NCBI RefSeq assembly: GCF_011075055.1
Contig: NC_058149.1
Location: 3,602,449-3,666,448 of the forward strand
DNA from: Mangifera indica
Taxonomy: Eukaryota; Streptophyta; Magnoliopsida; Sapindales; Anacardiaceae
Length of the DNA: 64,000 nt
Reading direction: 5' to 3'
Positions within the stretch are counted from its first letter, which is position 1. Every line of letters starts with the position of its first letter. A program made the position numbers and the translations under genes. Under the pieces are notes generated by a model, which saw only the letters and a program-made list of their open reading frames with translations, searched no databases and was not told the DNA's origin. This document shows, piece by piece, positions 48,101-59,069 of the stretch.

Positions 48101-49312
48101 TGTCTAAATAAATTGGTGTCCCAGTACACTCTATGTTTATTTTTGGGATATGATGTTGCATATTATAGGTATCATTTTTTTCATTTTCCTATTAGTTGTG
48201 TCTAGATCTCTTGTCATGTACTATTTCATGAAACCATCTTTTATTTTTATGGTGTTGCTTCTCCCTCTTCAGAGCCTCCTTTAGGGTTTCGCTCATTATC
48301 AATTCTATCGATGACTATGTAACTCTCAGATGTGATCGACCTATCTCTCTCTAGTGCTCTTATAATGCCATCTGATTCTGTGCAGCCTGATAATAGCTCT
48401 CTGCCACTCTCTGTCTCTATTAGTTATCTTGTTTCACCTTCAATTACTTTAGTCACTATAGAGACCTCTTTATCTAATCGATCTGAGACATCACCAATTT
48501 GACCCAAGTTTTGGAGCATTAATGAGATTGTGGTCTCTTCCCTTTATGTGCTTTCTTGAGCTCTTGTTACTAAAGCTATTGATCTGACATTTCATGAGTT
48601 AACTACCTTCAAACAAGAAGTGTTCATAAAGTAACCTCCTGGGTTCATAGATCCAAGTTGGCCATCTCAAGTTTGTTGTCTTATTATGTTTTTCTTGGAT
48701 GCAACCTTGTTTGTTGGATTGCTAAGAAACAAACTGTTATGTCTCGCTTTAGTACTGAGTCTGAGTACCATGCCTTTGCACATGTGATTGCTGATGTTTA
48801 ATGGTTTTGTTATCTTTTAGGAGAGCTAGTTATTCCATGAAATTCATCTCCATTTTTGTTGTGTGGCAATCAATCCGCTGTGCACATGGTTACCAATCCA
48901 ATATTTCATGCTTGCACTCAGCATATTGACATTGATTTACATTTCATTCGTAAGGTTGTTGCTTGTAGAGCTATTCGACATCCGACATGTTCCTACCACA
49001 TCTCAACTTACTGATATATTTACGAATGGGCTGTCTCGTGAACGCTTTATCTCCTTGTGTCATCAATTGTAGCTCCATGAGCTACCACTATAATTGCAGG
49101 GAGTGTTAAATAAAATATTTATTTTATTATTTTATGTGTATGTTAGTTTTACTTATTCAATAGGATTAGGAATCTTCATACAATTCAGATTCTTGTTCAT
49201 ATTACTATTTAGATTCTTATTTATATTTAAACTGTCTTATAATATTATAAATTGTTCTTCATTTGAGCAATAATATTCATTTAGTTTTACAACCCCAATT
49301 TGAAATTCTTTA
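45142..49312 (+). mobile_element. Ty1/copia element inserted in XTH-3 exon 1
   Basis: LTRs at 45142-45326 (185 bp) and 49104-49312 (about 209 bp) both open TGTTAAATAAAATATTTA and share TTTTACAACCCCAATTTGAA near the end. Flanks AAAGT and AAAGC form a 4-of-5 target duplication. A primer-binding site TGGTATCAAAGTAG starts directly after the 5' LTR, and a polypurine tract GCAGGGAG directly precedes the 3' LTR. Coding relics, in order: VLDSGATHHMTPNASILSS (protease, about 47018-47075), DVCGPAPVPS (integrase, 47576), QLSYPYTSA (47833), GFIDPSWPS (start of reverse transcriptase, 48640), then directly RNase H (FLGCNLVCWIAKKQTVMSRF from about 48691). Most reverse transcriptase is deleted. The 3' LTR has about 24 extra bases from a small internal duplication. 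Confidence 0.9.
45327..45340 (+). other. Primer-binding site of the XTH-3 copia element
   Basis: TGGTATCAAAGTAG follows the CA end of the 5' LTR with no spacer. The plant initiator-Met tRNA site in copia elements is TGGTATCAGAGC; eight of the first eight bases match. Confidence 0.75.
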
Positions 49313-50236
49313 AAAGCTAAGTTCTTGAACTATAGCCATGTTCTTTCTCTGAATGTTCACAAAAAGTCTAGCTCAGGCTACCAATCCAAGAATAAATATC
49401 TTTTTGGAAAGATTGATATGCAGATCAAGTTTGTCTATGGAAATTATGCAGGCACAGTCACTACTTATTACATATATCTCCTGCGTGTTATCTTAATATA
49501 TTCCTCTATTTCATCATTTCCACTGAAACGTATTTTCTAAAAGTACAAAAAAAAAAAAGTGAGAAATTGTATAAATATGAAAAATATTGTAAATACCATT
49601 TTTTTTTTAAACTACAGCAACATGTATTTCTTTTAAAAATATGTATTTAGCAACAATAGGGTGTGCACTTAAACAATTCGGTTTATCAACCGAAAATAAA
49701 ACAAAATAGTGTATATTAAATCCTACGAGGCCAATTTTTCTAGTGTTTGTTGACAGTTAGAAAAGTTGGGGAGGAGAGAAACTTTGGATGCTAAAGAAGA
49801 GAGGGGACAAAATTAGAGTTAAGGTTCGAAATTGTGAAAAAAAGTGAAACATTAAATCAATTTTTAATCAATTAAAAAATAAGGAAAAGAAAAATGTTTC
49901 TATTCTTGAAACATGATTTGAATTTTTTTATATTTTCAAAATTCCCCTGAAATGTTTCATATAAGTTTTAGAGCATTTTGGAAATGCAAAATTGCATCAT
50001 GGGGTCCGTTTTTGTGCTTCCTAGCTTACAATTCTTGGCCCGAGCTTCATCCGAACAAAAAATAATATCTCATGATCTAAGCTTTACTGAACAAATTACA
50101 AAATTGTGATTTCTTGTGTTTTAGTTTCTATGCAGAAGGAATTCCCATAAGAGAATTTGAGAACTTGGAGCCTTATGGCATTTCGTCCCACAAGCACAAG
50201 CCAATGAGAATTTACTTAACCATTTGGAAAGCCAAT

Positions 50237-50790
50237 CACTACTAAAAAAAAAAAAAGAAAAGAGCTATAATAAGAGGAAAATTAGTCATTAAAAATCTAT
50301 TTCCTGTTATCGCTCATTATTATAGCCTCCGTTGTTAAAAATATCAATGATAGGAAGTAAAGTCTCATGTTAATATAAATAAAAAAAGGTATAAGTCTTA
50401 TTGTCAAAAATAGTAATTTCAATGATGTTAATCCCTGTCGTTATAACAATATTTATCTATCACAATACATAATATTAACAATGAATAATTTTATCGTTAT
50501 AATAATAGTTATTCGTCACTAAACATAATATTAACGATAAATATCCCTTCGTTTTAATAATATTTACTGGTCACTAAACATAATAGCAATGAAAAAATTC
50601 TCATCATTATATCAATATTAATTATAAAATTTTGATTATCAAAATATTATTATTGACATTGATTATGTTTTAATCATAATTATCTCAAAGTCTTTATATG
50701 ATCCACAATTATTAAAAATAAAAACTCCAACTTAAATGTTTCGTGTTCACTGAAACAATATTTGAAAATCATGACTCTTAAATCTTATAA
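50237..50790 (+). mobile_element. CACTA-like transposon end
   Basis: Starts CACTACTAAAAA exactly where XTH-3 exon 3 stops aligning. Plant CACTA (EnSpm) elements open with CACTACAAGAAA-like sequence followed by subterminal repeats. Here, 50410-50620 contains degenerate units of about 60 bp with GTCACTAAACATAATATTAACGA-type words (described, not listed in full) and inverted versions of them. The opposite end (TTTTAGTAGTG) was not found nearby, so the element is truncated or rearranged; it runs up to the O-fucosyltransferase pseudogene. Identification rests on the terminus and subterminal repeats only. Confidence 0.5.
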
Positions 50791-50798
50791 AAGACATA

Positions 50799-52110
50799 CT
50801 TTGAGTTCTTCAAGTGTTCAATCAGTAGAGAGAAATGAAATTCCTTGTATGATTGAAGTTCCTTTCTCCTTCTCGGAAATCAAATTGGGAGCATGCTACC
50901 ATGTCCTCTTTGAATCTCAAGTGTAAGGCAAGATACCTAGATGGACTTCTTGCAATGTCCTTATGTTTGGCAGTCGTGGTGGGCATGAAGTTTTCCTGGA
51001 TATCCTCAATCTCTGTTGAAAATCAAGAATTTATCAAGAAGTCATGAAGCCAAGAGCAAACTTCCCAGATACCCTATTAGCGTAGAGCTCCTACAGAGCA
51101 AATATTAGCCCTGTAGAGAAATTGGAACAAGAAATGAAATTAACCTGAAGATTGGAAGGCAATAGGTCAAAAGCCTAGTTGATTTCCGAATCAATAGGCT
51201 TAGCCTCCTTCACAACATCTGCATTAGTGATCTGATAAAATCAATACAAAAAGTTTAGAACAATGTTCATAAGATTGCTTATGAGAAACAATCACTTGCC
51301 AAAGCTTTAACAATAAAAAATCTCAATGACTAAATTATTCACGAGAAACAGAAGAAACCCTTTTTTGGTTGGTTTCACTGAAACGAAGGTTAAATAAGCA
51401 GCTTAGATACTTATAGCAACTCGTTGACTGAGACTGCCATTTGCACACACTATAATATAGCCATTACTTTCCTCAGGCTCCCTGTCTCAAGAACATAAAT
51501 TGAAGGAATTAACCTGTTAAATTGTCTACATTCAAATTCGGTAATCAGCTAACATTAATGTTTCTCAATTACCCAATTTTGGAGTTCTTCTGTCAGCACA
51601 GGGTTTTCTAGAGCAACTACATTGAAAGAAAACCTAGAACAGGGCTTAAGCCTGTAAGCATCACCTTAATGATCAAATTTTAAATGTAGAACAAAGCATT
51701 AAGGGGGGTGGGTAGAGTTACGGTATGCAATGCAACCTAATCTAAAGAGAAAGAGGTACCTGATCAATCACATGCTCAATTTTTTCTTTTCATATTAATG
51801 GCTCTTGAATATTAAATGCTGCCATATGGTAAGAGCACATAATAGATCAATTACTTTTCTCATAAAAAACCTCAAATTACATGTGGTTTTAGCCACCAGA
51901 AGTCTTCATAATATATCAAGCGCAGAAAAAACAATTGTTACAAAAAGACTTAAAGAAGGCCTTAAACCTGTCTAATGTCAGTTTTGATATTGTCAGCCCA
52001 TAGAAGCACCACTAGCGCTATTAGTATAGCGAGTGTGCACAAGGATATCACTTGTACAACAATATCCTTACAACCCCAGTCCTCATAGAATAAGTTCAGG
52101 TGACCAATAG
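50799..52110 (-). pseudogene. O-fucosyltransferase-family (GT106-like) pseudogene fragment
   Basis: Minus-strand gene relic with introns. Exon pieces, 5' to 3': a membrane-anchor segment LCTLAILIALVVLLWADN (about 52010-51985 region, exon end at 51968 before GT); ENPVLTEELQNW (51616-51573); EPEESNGYIIVCANGSLSQ and RVAI (51481-51411); ITNADVVKEAKPID ... AFDLLPSNLQ (about 51232-51140); and RYLALHLRFKEDMVA, CSQFDF, then ELQSYKEFHFSLLIEHLKN in a shifted frame, ending at 50799. The ANGG-like, LHLRFEDM-type and HF-LL blocks are the family's conserved motifs; these Golgi proteins transfer sugars to glycans or proteins. Internal stops and a frameshift before ELQSYK show it is dead. C-terminal exons are missing; CACTA-like DNA lies there. 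It is convergent with XTH-3. Confidence 0.8.
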
Positions 52111-53396
52111 AGCTAACTCTATTAGCAAAAATGCTAAAATGACCAATGGAGCTTCATAGTTATACTGATTGTTCTAGAATAATGATAAGAATAATAGAAG
52201 TCCATATGTTAAAGCTCAAAGCAAGACCAATTAAGACTCATGTGACAAGCTTATGTAAGTTTTCCCTGAAGTCTAATTTCAACTGATATAAGTGTACACC
52301 TGAAAGCACAAGCCTATATGATATGATTAACTGACTCAAATTTCTAAATATATGTGTTATGCTTCTTGACGCTAAACCTAAAAACAGATGACAATCAGCA
52401 TTTTGGCACAATGTGCTTTAAATTTTATCATGTAACTAACATACCTTTCTCCCAAAAAGAAACTCCTCAAATATGTAAAGTTTAACATTATTGCTGAAAT
52501 TTCTTTTCATTTTCAAGATCTGTAATATATTTTTAAACAATTTATTGTTTTTTTTTTCTTTTAAGAAATGTACACTAGTGATGTTAAAAAATAAAACATA
52601 AACTATGAATAATGAGGTTCTTGCTGCCCCTCCTCCAGTCTCAGTTAAACCATATCCCTAAGAGAAAAGAATAAAAAATCTACACTCAACAACCAGCAGC
52701 TATTGACAGTACCTTTGAAATATTTATTCCTTAAAACAGCTAGCTAATTGTAACTACAAAATCAAATTGGAAAGAGTATGCATCATAAGTTATTCTGCAG
52801 AACATTACAAAGCAAGTTTCTCATCAATGTTGTTCCAAGGGAGGATTCTTTCCAAGTGGGTGCAATAAATATTGCATGATTCTCTTTAAGATAGCTAAGT
52901 GCAATGAACTGAACATTTTTTTGTTCTTATGAGACACCTAATATCAACAAAGTCACAAATCACTTATGGCCTTCATGCTTAATATTGACAGAGCGCATAT
53001 AAAAATAGAAAACTAAGCCAAAAAAGAAAAACAGAGGAGGCAAGGCAACTTAAGAAAACAAATAACACACTGAAAAGCAGTTATCGACACTGAAAAGCTC
53101 CAGCTGAGAGAAGCCAGCCCAACAGCCACAAACCATTCCCTTCCAAACAAAAACACACAGAGGAACTACCACAGGAGAAACAACAACACTCCAGAAAAAA
53201 AAAAAAAAAAACTTTGGTTTGTTAATGAGTTACAAAATCAAATAATTGATAGAATTTCAAAAACAAATACTAATGTATCATTATATGATAGAATGTTATA
53301 TTGTTACTATAATGACAAGTCAATATTTATACTTATTGTTAGTACATATAATATTATATATTATACCATGTGGAGTTTGTGTGCAATAAAATGTTT
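52111..53396. other. Intergenic, no gene confirmed
   Basis: May include the upstream part of the O-fucosyltransferase pseudogene on the minus strand (for example the pyrimidine-rich minus-strand sequence at 53040-53200), but no further conserved motif was recognised. No repeats with clear ends. Confidence 0.4.
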
Positions 53397-54475
53397 GTAT
53401 CATAAAAAAGTTTAGAGATTATGATATTAATAGGCACTGAATGGATATAGTTTGTTAATCTTAAGTGCAAATATTGTTTCCAAACTCATCTACGTTCAAA
53501 ATGCCTCAATGTTGACTTATTCCTCCTTTTTTTTTTTTTTGTGATATTGGAAAAGAAAAGCTAGTGAGGAATTTTGTGAAACTAGTTGTAACCCTTGAAA
53601 TGAAATTTTGATTTCAAAATATTTATAGATTTTCCGAAGCCTTTTGCAGTCAATTGTGATCGTTGAAGATTTGAAACAACAAACACAATTGGTTACGTTT
53701 TTGTTTGATCTTTGCATGAAGATCTCAAACTACTTAGCCTCTTCAAAGACCCTAAGATTTTGAGAGAAGATTGATGAAATTAGAATGAGTTTGATAATGT
53801 AGAGTAAGAATGTAATATAAGAATGGAGATGAGAATGTTTTGTGAAAAATGAAAGCAGTTGGGGGTATTTATGATTGTGAGTGTGAGGGGAAAGTGTAAT
53901 ATTTTTTGGCACTTTCCCCAACCAACAGTCAGTTTAACTGCAAGACAACAGTCACTCGATCATTAGAATAAAAAGTGTATAATTAAAAAAGCCAGAGATG
54001 ATGATATTAATAGGCAACAAATGGATGAATAGTTTGTTAATCTTAAGTCTAAATAGTGTTTTCGAACTCATCTAAATGCAAAATGCCTTGATCTTGATTT
54101 ATCTGTTTTTTGTGATATTGGAAAAGAAAAGCTAATGAGGATTTTCTCAAAGCTAGTTGTAACCCTTGAAATCACACTTTGATTTTAAATTATTTTTAGA
54201 TCTTCTGAGATCTTTTGAAGTCAATTATAATTCTTGAAGACTTGAAACAATTATCGCAAACTATTACACTTTTGTTTGACCTTTGCCTGAAGATCTCAAA
54301 TTACTTAACCTATACAAAGTCATTATTTTGAGAGAAGATAGATGAAATTAGAACAAGTTTGATAGTTGATGGTAGGAATGTAGTGTAAGAAAGGAAATGA
54401 TATTTTTTTTGTAAAGAATGAGAGGAGATTGTGGTTTTTATAATTGTAAAGTATGGGGGGAAAGTGTAAATTGAC
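53397..54475. repeat. 0.58-kb imperfect direct duplication
   Basis: Two copies, about 53397-53905 and 53977-54475, period about 580 bp. Shared landmarks: 'gatattaataggca', 'tagtttgttaatcttaagt', 'gtgatattggaaaagaaaagct', 'agttgtaacccttgaaat' and 'gaagatctcaaa'. Divergence is roughly a fifth of positions by eye. The minus-strand open frames 53730-53921 and 54310-54570 are equivalent parts of the two copies (both read IKL-LISSIFSQN) and are probably non-coding. The minus-strand layout resembles the leader of MULE-B, so it may be a MULE terminus. Confidence 0.75.
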
Positions 54476-54489
54476 CCTTGGGGAATAAA

Positions 54490-54885
54490 TATATATTTAA
54501 CATTCTGATTTAAATTTGTTTTAAATTCAAAGGGTTGCACATTACGTGCTTGTTTGTGTATAAAAAGCAATTGATCTTGATTGTAATTATATCGCTATTT
54601 TGTTTAAACAATCTAAACCCATATGGCTTTAATGTGAATCTTCATAAAGAATAAAATAAACATAAATCAAAAAGCAATGCTATGTATAAATATTTTTAAA
54701 TACATAAATGAGTGTTTATATTATATGTCATTATATAATTGAGTATTATTTTTAAAATCATCTAATTACTTAATGATATATATCAAATATGTATCTATTT
54801 ATATACTTAAAATAGGTACAAATAATTTAATTGTAAATCAAAACACTAAAAATATGAATATATACTAATAAAATAAACATACATA
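54490..54885. other. AT-rich intergenic stretch, no gene seen
   Basis: No open frame, repeat or motif supported. Confidence 0.4.
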
Positions 54886-55196
54886 TAACATTCTCCAATT
54901 CAGAGGTTCTGGGTCCAAACACTATCCATAACTCCACAATAGCATAACGCTACTGGCAGCACCATGTTCCAATATGCACCAACAATTTACCTATCTTGCA
55001 CAGCTTTCAACCAAGAAAACTTGTCCTAAGTTGACCCATCGATGTTTGGATTCTTAGTTTAGAAACTAACAGGTGCACTTGACAATCAACCCATAGATCT
55101 CAAAACTCTTTGTAACTCCCATGATAGTAGGTACTAGAATATTGTTTGTAGAGGACAGTGCTCTTGTGGGATCTTATAATACCTTACAATCACAAC

Positions 55197-56105
55197 CAAA
55201 GATGTCAATGGGCCGAGCTGGCTTCGACTTGACCCATCGGGGCTAATGGGTCGGGCCAGGCCCTAGGCCCATACAGTAATTGGCCTTCGAACTGGGCTAG
55301 CCAATGACGTGTGAAGGCCTAGCCCTATATATATAGGGTCGGGTTGGGCCGAGCCGAGCCTTAATCGGGTTGGCCCGACCCATTTAAACTATATTTTTAA
55401 AAAAATTGAATTAAAATTTTTAAACACAAATTATTTTTCAATTATTAAAACCGAGAATAGTATCCCGAATATTTTATATATAATACTTCACTTATGGCGG
55501 AAGAATATTATAGTAATATGATGAAAAATAGTATAAGTTTATAACATAGTATAAATAAATTAATTTACATACTGTATAAATTACAAAACATAAATAAAAT
55601 ATATATACTATATCATTTATCTACTCATTTTTATAAAATAAAAACAAAATTATAAACATAAAAATTATTATTTGCAAATTCAAATAGTTTTAGAAATAGA
55701 GTTGATGAGAGAAAATGAGATTGAGAATATAATGAAAAAAATTGAGACTGAGAGATTTGCAAATAAAATTGAAAATGAAAAAAAGTTGAATAGGGTTATA
55801 TAAGAAAAATAAATAAATTTAAAAATTTAAAAAAAATTAAACAAATTGAAACAAGTTGAAGATGGGTTTCTACCAAGGCAGAAGCTTCTGCCAAAGCATC
55901 AGTTGCTTCTGCTACAAGCAACTAAATATTTCTTTAAAATTTTTTATAAAGTGTTGGGTCGTGCCAACCCATTGGCTTAATATTAAAATCCTAAGCTCGG
56001 CCTGACAAGCCCATCGGCCTAGCTAGACACGCTACAATGTCGTGTCAAGCCTCAGTTTCATTTTTTGGTCGAGCCTCCATTTGACCCGGTCCAATTGACG
56101 TATCT
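55197..56105. mobile_element. Non-autonomous hAT element, 909 bp, nested in copia
   Basis: Flanked by AATCACAAC at 55188-55196 and 56106-56114, containing the 8-bp duplication expected of hAT. The left end reads CAAAGATGTCAATGGGCCGAG and the right end, inverted, reads AGATACGTCAATTGGACCGGG, so GATGTCAAT and GATACGTCAATT-type termini match. Both ends are rich in GGGCC, CCGAGCC and GGCCCGAC words; the middle (55400-55850) is AT-rich with no coding capacity. Removing it with one duplication restores the copia reading frame across the site. Confidence 0.83.
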
Positions 56106-57416
56106 AATCACAACACCTAACTTGTCTTTAGTTGTAAATAAGTCAAGTCAATTTTTGAAGGTTCCCACACAATTGCAATGAGAAGTTTGTAAAAGAGTTC
56201 TAAGGTATATTAGGGGAACCTTGCAGTTTGGAATAATGTTTAAAGCAACTTTAATTTTTCAGTTCAAAGCTTATGTTGATGTTAATTGGGCTAATACTAT
56301 ATGAGATTAAAGATCCACTGGTGGCTGTTGTGTATTTGTTAGATAGAATTTGATTCAATGGACTTCAAGAAAGCATAAAGTAGTTGTTTTATTATTTACT
56401 AGATTTGAATACAGGGCATTGAGTCGGGTTTCTACTAAAATATCTTGGTTGAACAATCTATTTTCTGAAATACAACATCATTGTCTCAAACATACTATTA
56501 GTTGGTGTGATAACGAGGGAGATGCTTCCTTAGCGTCAAATTCTATTTTTCATGGTAAACATAACAGAAATTGATGTGCATTTCATAAAGGAACAAGTTA
56601 ACATAAAACAATACTTTCTACGCAATATGCGCCTTTCAAATTTCAAGTTGCAGGTGTGCTCACTAAACCATTTTCACTTGCAAGATTTGAGATGTTAAGA
56701 TCCAAATTAAATGTGATGTCTACTGTTCCTTTGAAAGTTAGTGAAAAAGAAGTTAACAAGGAATCAAATTAGTTTCAAGCTACTTATGTTGTATAGTTTG
56801 TGTTTGATGATGATCTGTTGCTGAGCAAGTTGTTCTTGACTTGCTCTGTGTAAATTGGTGATGATGTTTGAAAAGAAACTTGGAGGATTATTGATTTTCA
56901 TAGATTGTGTGAGGATGATTTTATGACAGTGCAAATTGTTCTTGACTTGTTTTTTGCGAACTAGTGATGATGCTTGAAAAGAAGTTGTTCTTGACCTATT
57001 CTTTGCATACGAGTGACGATTCTTGAAAAGAAGCCAAGAGGACTAATGAGTTCATAATTTTTGAGTTTTCTATTTTTTGTTCTTCGTCGAGGCAAACTGG
57101 CGTATTAATCTTCTGGTGAATGATTCCTGAGAGTGTTGATGTATTAAATCTTTCTGGATACGCTGATGATTTTGGTTTTTGCCATATAGGAGTTGAACTA
57201 GCGATTTTGTTTTGTTTCTAATGTTATGCGTTGCTATGGTAATACTTCTAGTGATTAACTTTTGGAAGTGTTGCCTTGATTTTATGGTTCCAAGCAGGAG
57301 GATACTTTTGTTAATGTATTTTTACAGGTTTGTGTTTAATCATTCTTCTTTCAAGTTGAAAGAAATAGATTGAATTTATTTTTTTTTTCTTGAGGGAGGA
57401 TAAGAAGAATGGAGAC

Positions 57417-57825
57417 TGTTATGTGGACGCAAAACTCACAAAAGGTTGCACATGAAGTAGACCCTGTTAAAGGAGAAGATATATGTGAAGTTTTGGTGGA
57501 AGCAAGAAACGGTGCATTTGAGACTATGGCGTATTAAGGAAGAATCATCTGACGGTGGATATTAGCAGCCGATGTGTTTCCTTGTGAATAATCGAATGGT
57601 TATTTTTGTTCTCCCTTCGGTTGCCAACCTGGCTTTCTACTAGATATAAAAACTCTAATTTTTCTCACTGTTAAGTTGAATCGATTTTATTGAATTGAAA
57701 TTAAAAAAAAAATTTCTCGTTTTTTCTTTTTTGATTGAATGTTAGGAAGTTATATCGATTTTATTGAATTGAAATAAAAAACAAATTTCTCGTTTTTTAT
57801 TTCTTGATTAAATGTTAGGGTTACA
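57417..57825 (+). repeat. 3' LTR of the interrupted copia element
   Basis: Begins TGTTATGTGGACGC directly after a purine-rich tract and ends GGGTTACA. Near its end is a tandem duplication (57677-57820) of about 73 bp with ATCGATTTTATTGAATTGAA and TTTCTCGTTTTTT in each copy. No 5' partner was found, so the LTR end is inferred from the TG...CA pattern. Confidence 0.55.
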
Positions 57826-57899
57826 ATTTTGGGTAAAATTTGTCAATATTTACTCAGTAAATCCATAAACCTAAAAGACCAACATTAAAGTTGCATGAA

Positions 57900-58910
57900 C
57901 CAAGATAAACAATCAAAAAGCTTGGGCATATTAATTAAAATAGGCAAAAAAATTGTCATCTAAACATTTTTATGCCGTTACTTTTATAAACAAATTTATT
58001 TTGTATTCCAATAATATTTTTTTCCTTTAGTATATCTTCCCTTTAGCCATGTTCTTTCTCAACTCAACCAACGATGGTACACTCTAGCACAACATCATCA
58101 TATTGAATATAAAATAGTTTGATAACTTATATCACAATAAATCGAAACTTTCATTAAAAACTTGTTGTGGAAACTTTGATGAATAAAAGTTTAAAACTTT
58201 AAATGCTAATTTCTGAAGTTTGAATATTGATATTTGAGAAAGGTTTGATTTTGTTTACTTATGTAGTTACTTATTACATTAGTTGTATAGATAGTGAATA
58301 TCTATTATATTAGTGAAAGTAAAACAAGGTTTGATGTCAGATCACAACAGAAAGCAAAAACGAGATTTTCTGGAAATCGAGTATGCCATGCATGCACTCG
58401 CACTCACACTCGCATTTCGCGCTTGTTTTCTAGAAAATCATGTTTATGCTTTCTATTCTAATCTGACATAAGAACTTGTTCTATGTTGACTAATAAAACA
58501 GATATTTACTGTCTACACAACTAATGCAATTGACAACTAAACAAATAAACAAAATCAAACCTCTCCCAGAAATCAATATTCAAAGTTTTAAACTTTTATA
58601 TGTGGAAGTTTTCACAATAAGTTTTCAACGAAAGTTTTGACTTATTATGATATAAGTTATCAAACTATCTTATATTCAATATGATAATGTACTGTTGGAG
58701 TATAACATTGTCGACTAGGTCGAGAAAGAACAAGGTTGATGGGAAGGTATACTAAAGGAAAGGGTATTATTAGAATAAATGATGAATTTGCTTAGAAAAA
58801 TAACTACATCAAAAGTTTGCCTATAAACGTTTAAGCAGAAATATTTTTTGCTTATTTAATTAATAGCCCAAAAGTTTGAAATGCTACAAATATTAATTTC
58901 TTTAAAGCTA
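57900..58910. repeat. Long inverted repeat, about 1 kb, arms of about 470 bp
   Basis: Left arm about 57900-58377, loop about 58379-58425, right arm about 58426-58910. The arms pair end to end with roughly 75-80% identity by eye: for example 'catattgaatataaaatagtttgataacttatatca' is matched by its complement near 58645-58685, and 'aaaagtttaaaac' and 'aggtttgattttgttta' likewise. The loop holds GC-richer 'actcgcactcacactcgc'. No coding region. Probably a foldback or long-TIR transposon; no target duplication was found. If transcribed it would form a long hairpin RNA. Confidence 0.78.
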
Positions 58911-59069
58911 ACCAATCCCAGTCAAAGCAAGTTCTTCTAATTTATTGTTGTTAGTTGCAACACGAACTTTGTAAAAGGTTATCTGAATTTAAGAAGAAGA
59001 AATTTGAAAAATAAATTTCAAGAAGAGTAGTGGTGGTAGCAAAGGATTAGGTTAGGTAGGGTTTGCAAA

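Larger units (their letters stand above)
45080..50236 (+). pseudogene. XTH-3: XTH pseudogene split by copia and CACTA-like insertions
   Basis: A third XTH paralog. Exon 1 survives as 45080-45141 (MVSSIGQFHQDFDITWGYNK) and 49313-49471 ([18 protein letters not shown], then [11 protein letters not shown]); the two parts are separated by a copia element. With the insert and one target duplication removed, the frame runs on without a stop, so the exon was readable when it was hit. The exon-1 donor is AT instead of GT. No DEIDFEFLG exon 2 is present before exon 3. Exon 3 begins at 50125 after an AG acceptor (FYAEGIPIREFENLEPYG, then KPMRIYLTIWKAN) and stops abruptly at 50236, where CACTACTAAAA begins. 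With the catalytic exon gone, it cannot encode an enzyme. Confidence 0.88.
54890..57825 (+). mobile_element. Copia element 3' part, interrupted by a hAT element
   Basis: Plus-strand copia relic missing its 5' half. From the left: EDSALVGS at about 55154-55178 (reverse transcriptase C-terminal side), then, across the hAT insertion, LTIT joined to TPNLSLVVNKSSQFLKVPT; RVLRYIRGTLQFG (56190-56230); RNase H with KAYVDVNWANTI, RSTGGCCVF, LIQWTSRKHKVV, RALSRVSTKISWL, SWCDNEGDASLASN; and the end FQVAGVLTKPFSLARFEMLR (56641-56700). A polypurine tract GAGGGAGGATAAGAAGAATGG leads into the 3' LTR at 57417. The stop codons present mean it is inactive. No matching 5' LTR is in the window. The start is approximate. 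Confidence 0.78.

Noticed and set aside
53730..53921. Minus-strand open frames at 53730-53921 and 54310-54570 as a small gene family
   Set aside because: They are equivalent parts of a duplicated non-coding module, differ by frame-disrupting changes, and have no motif.
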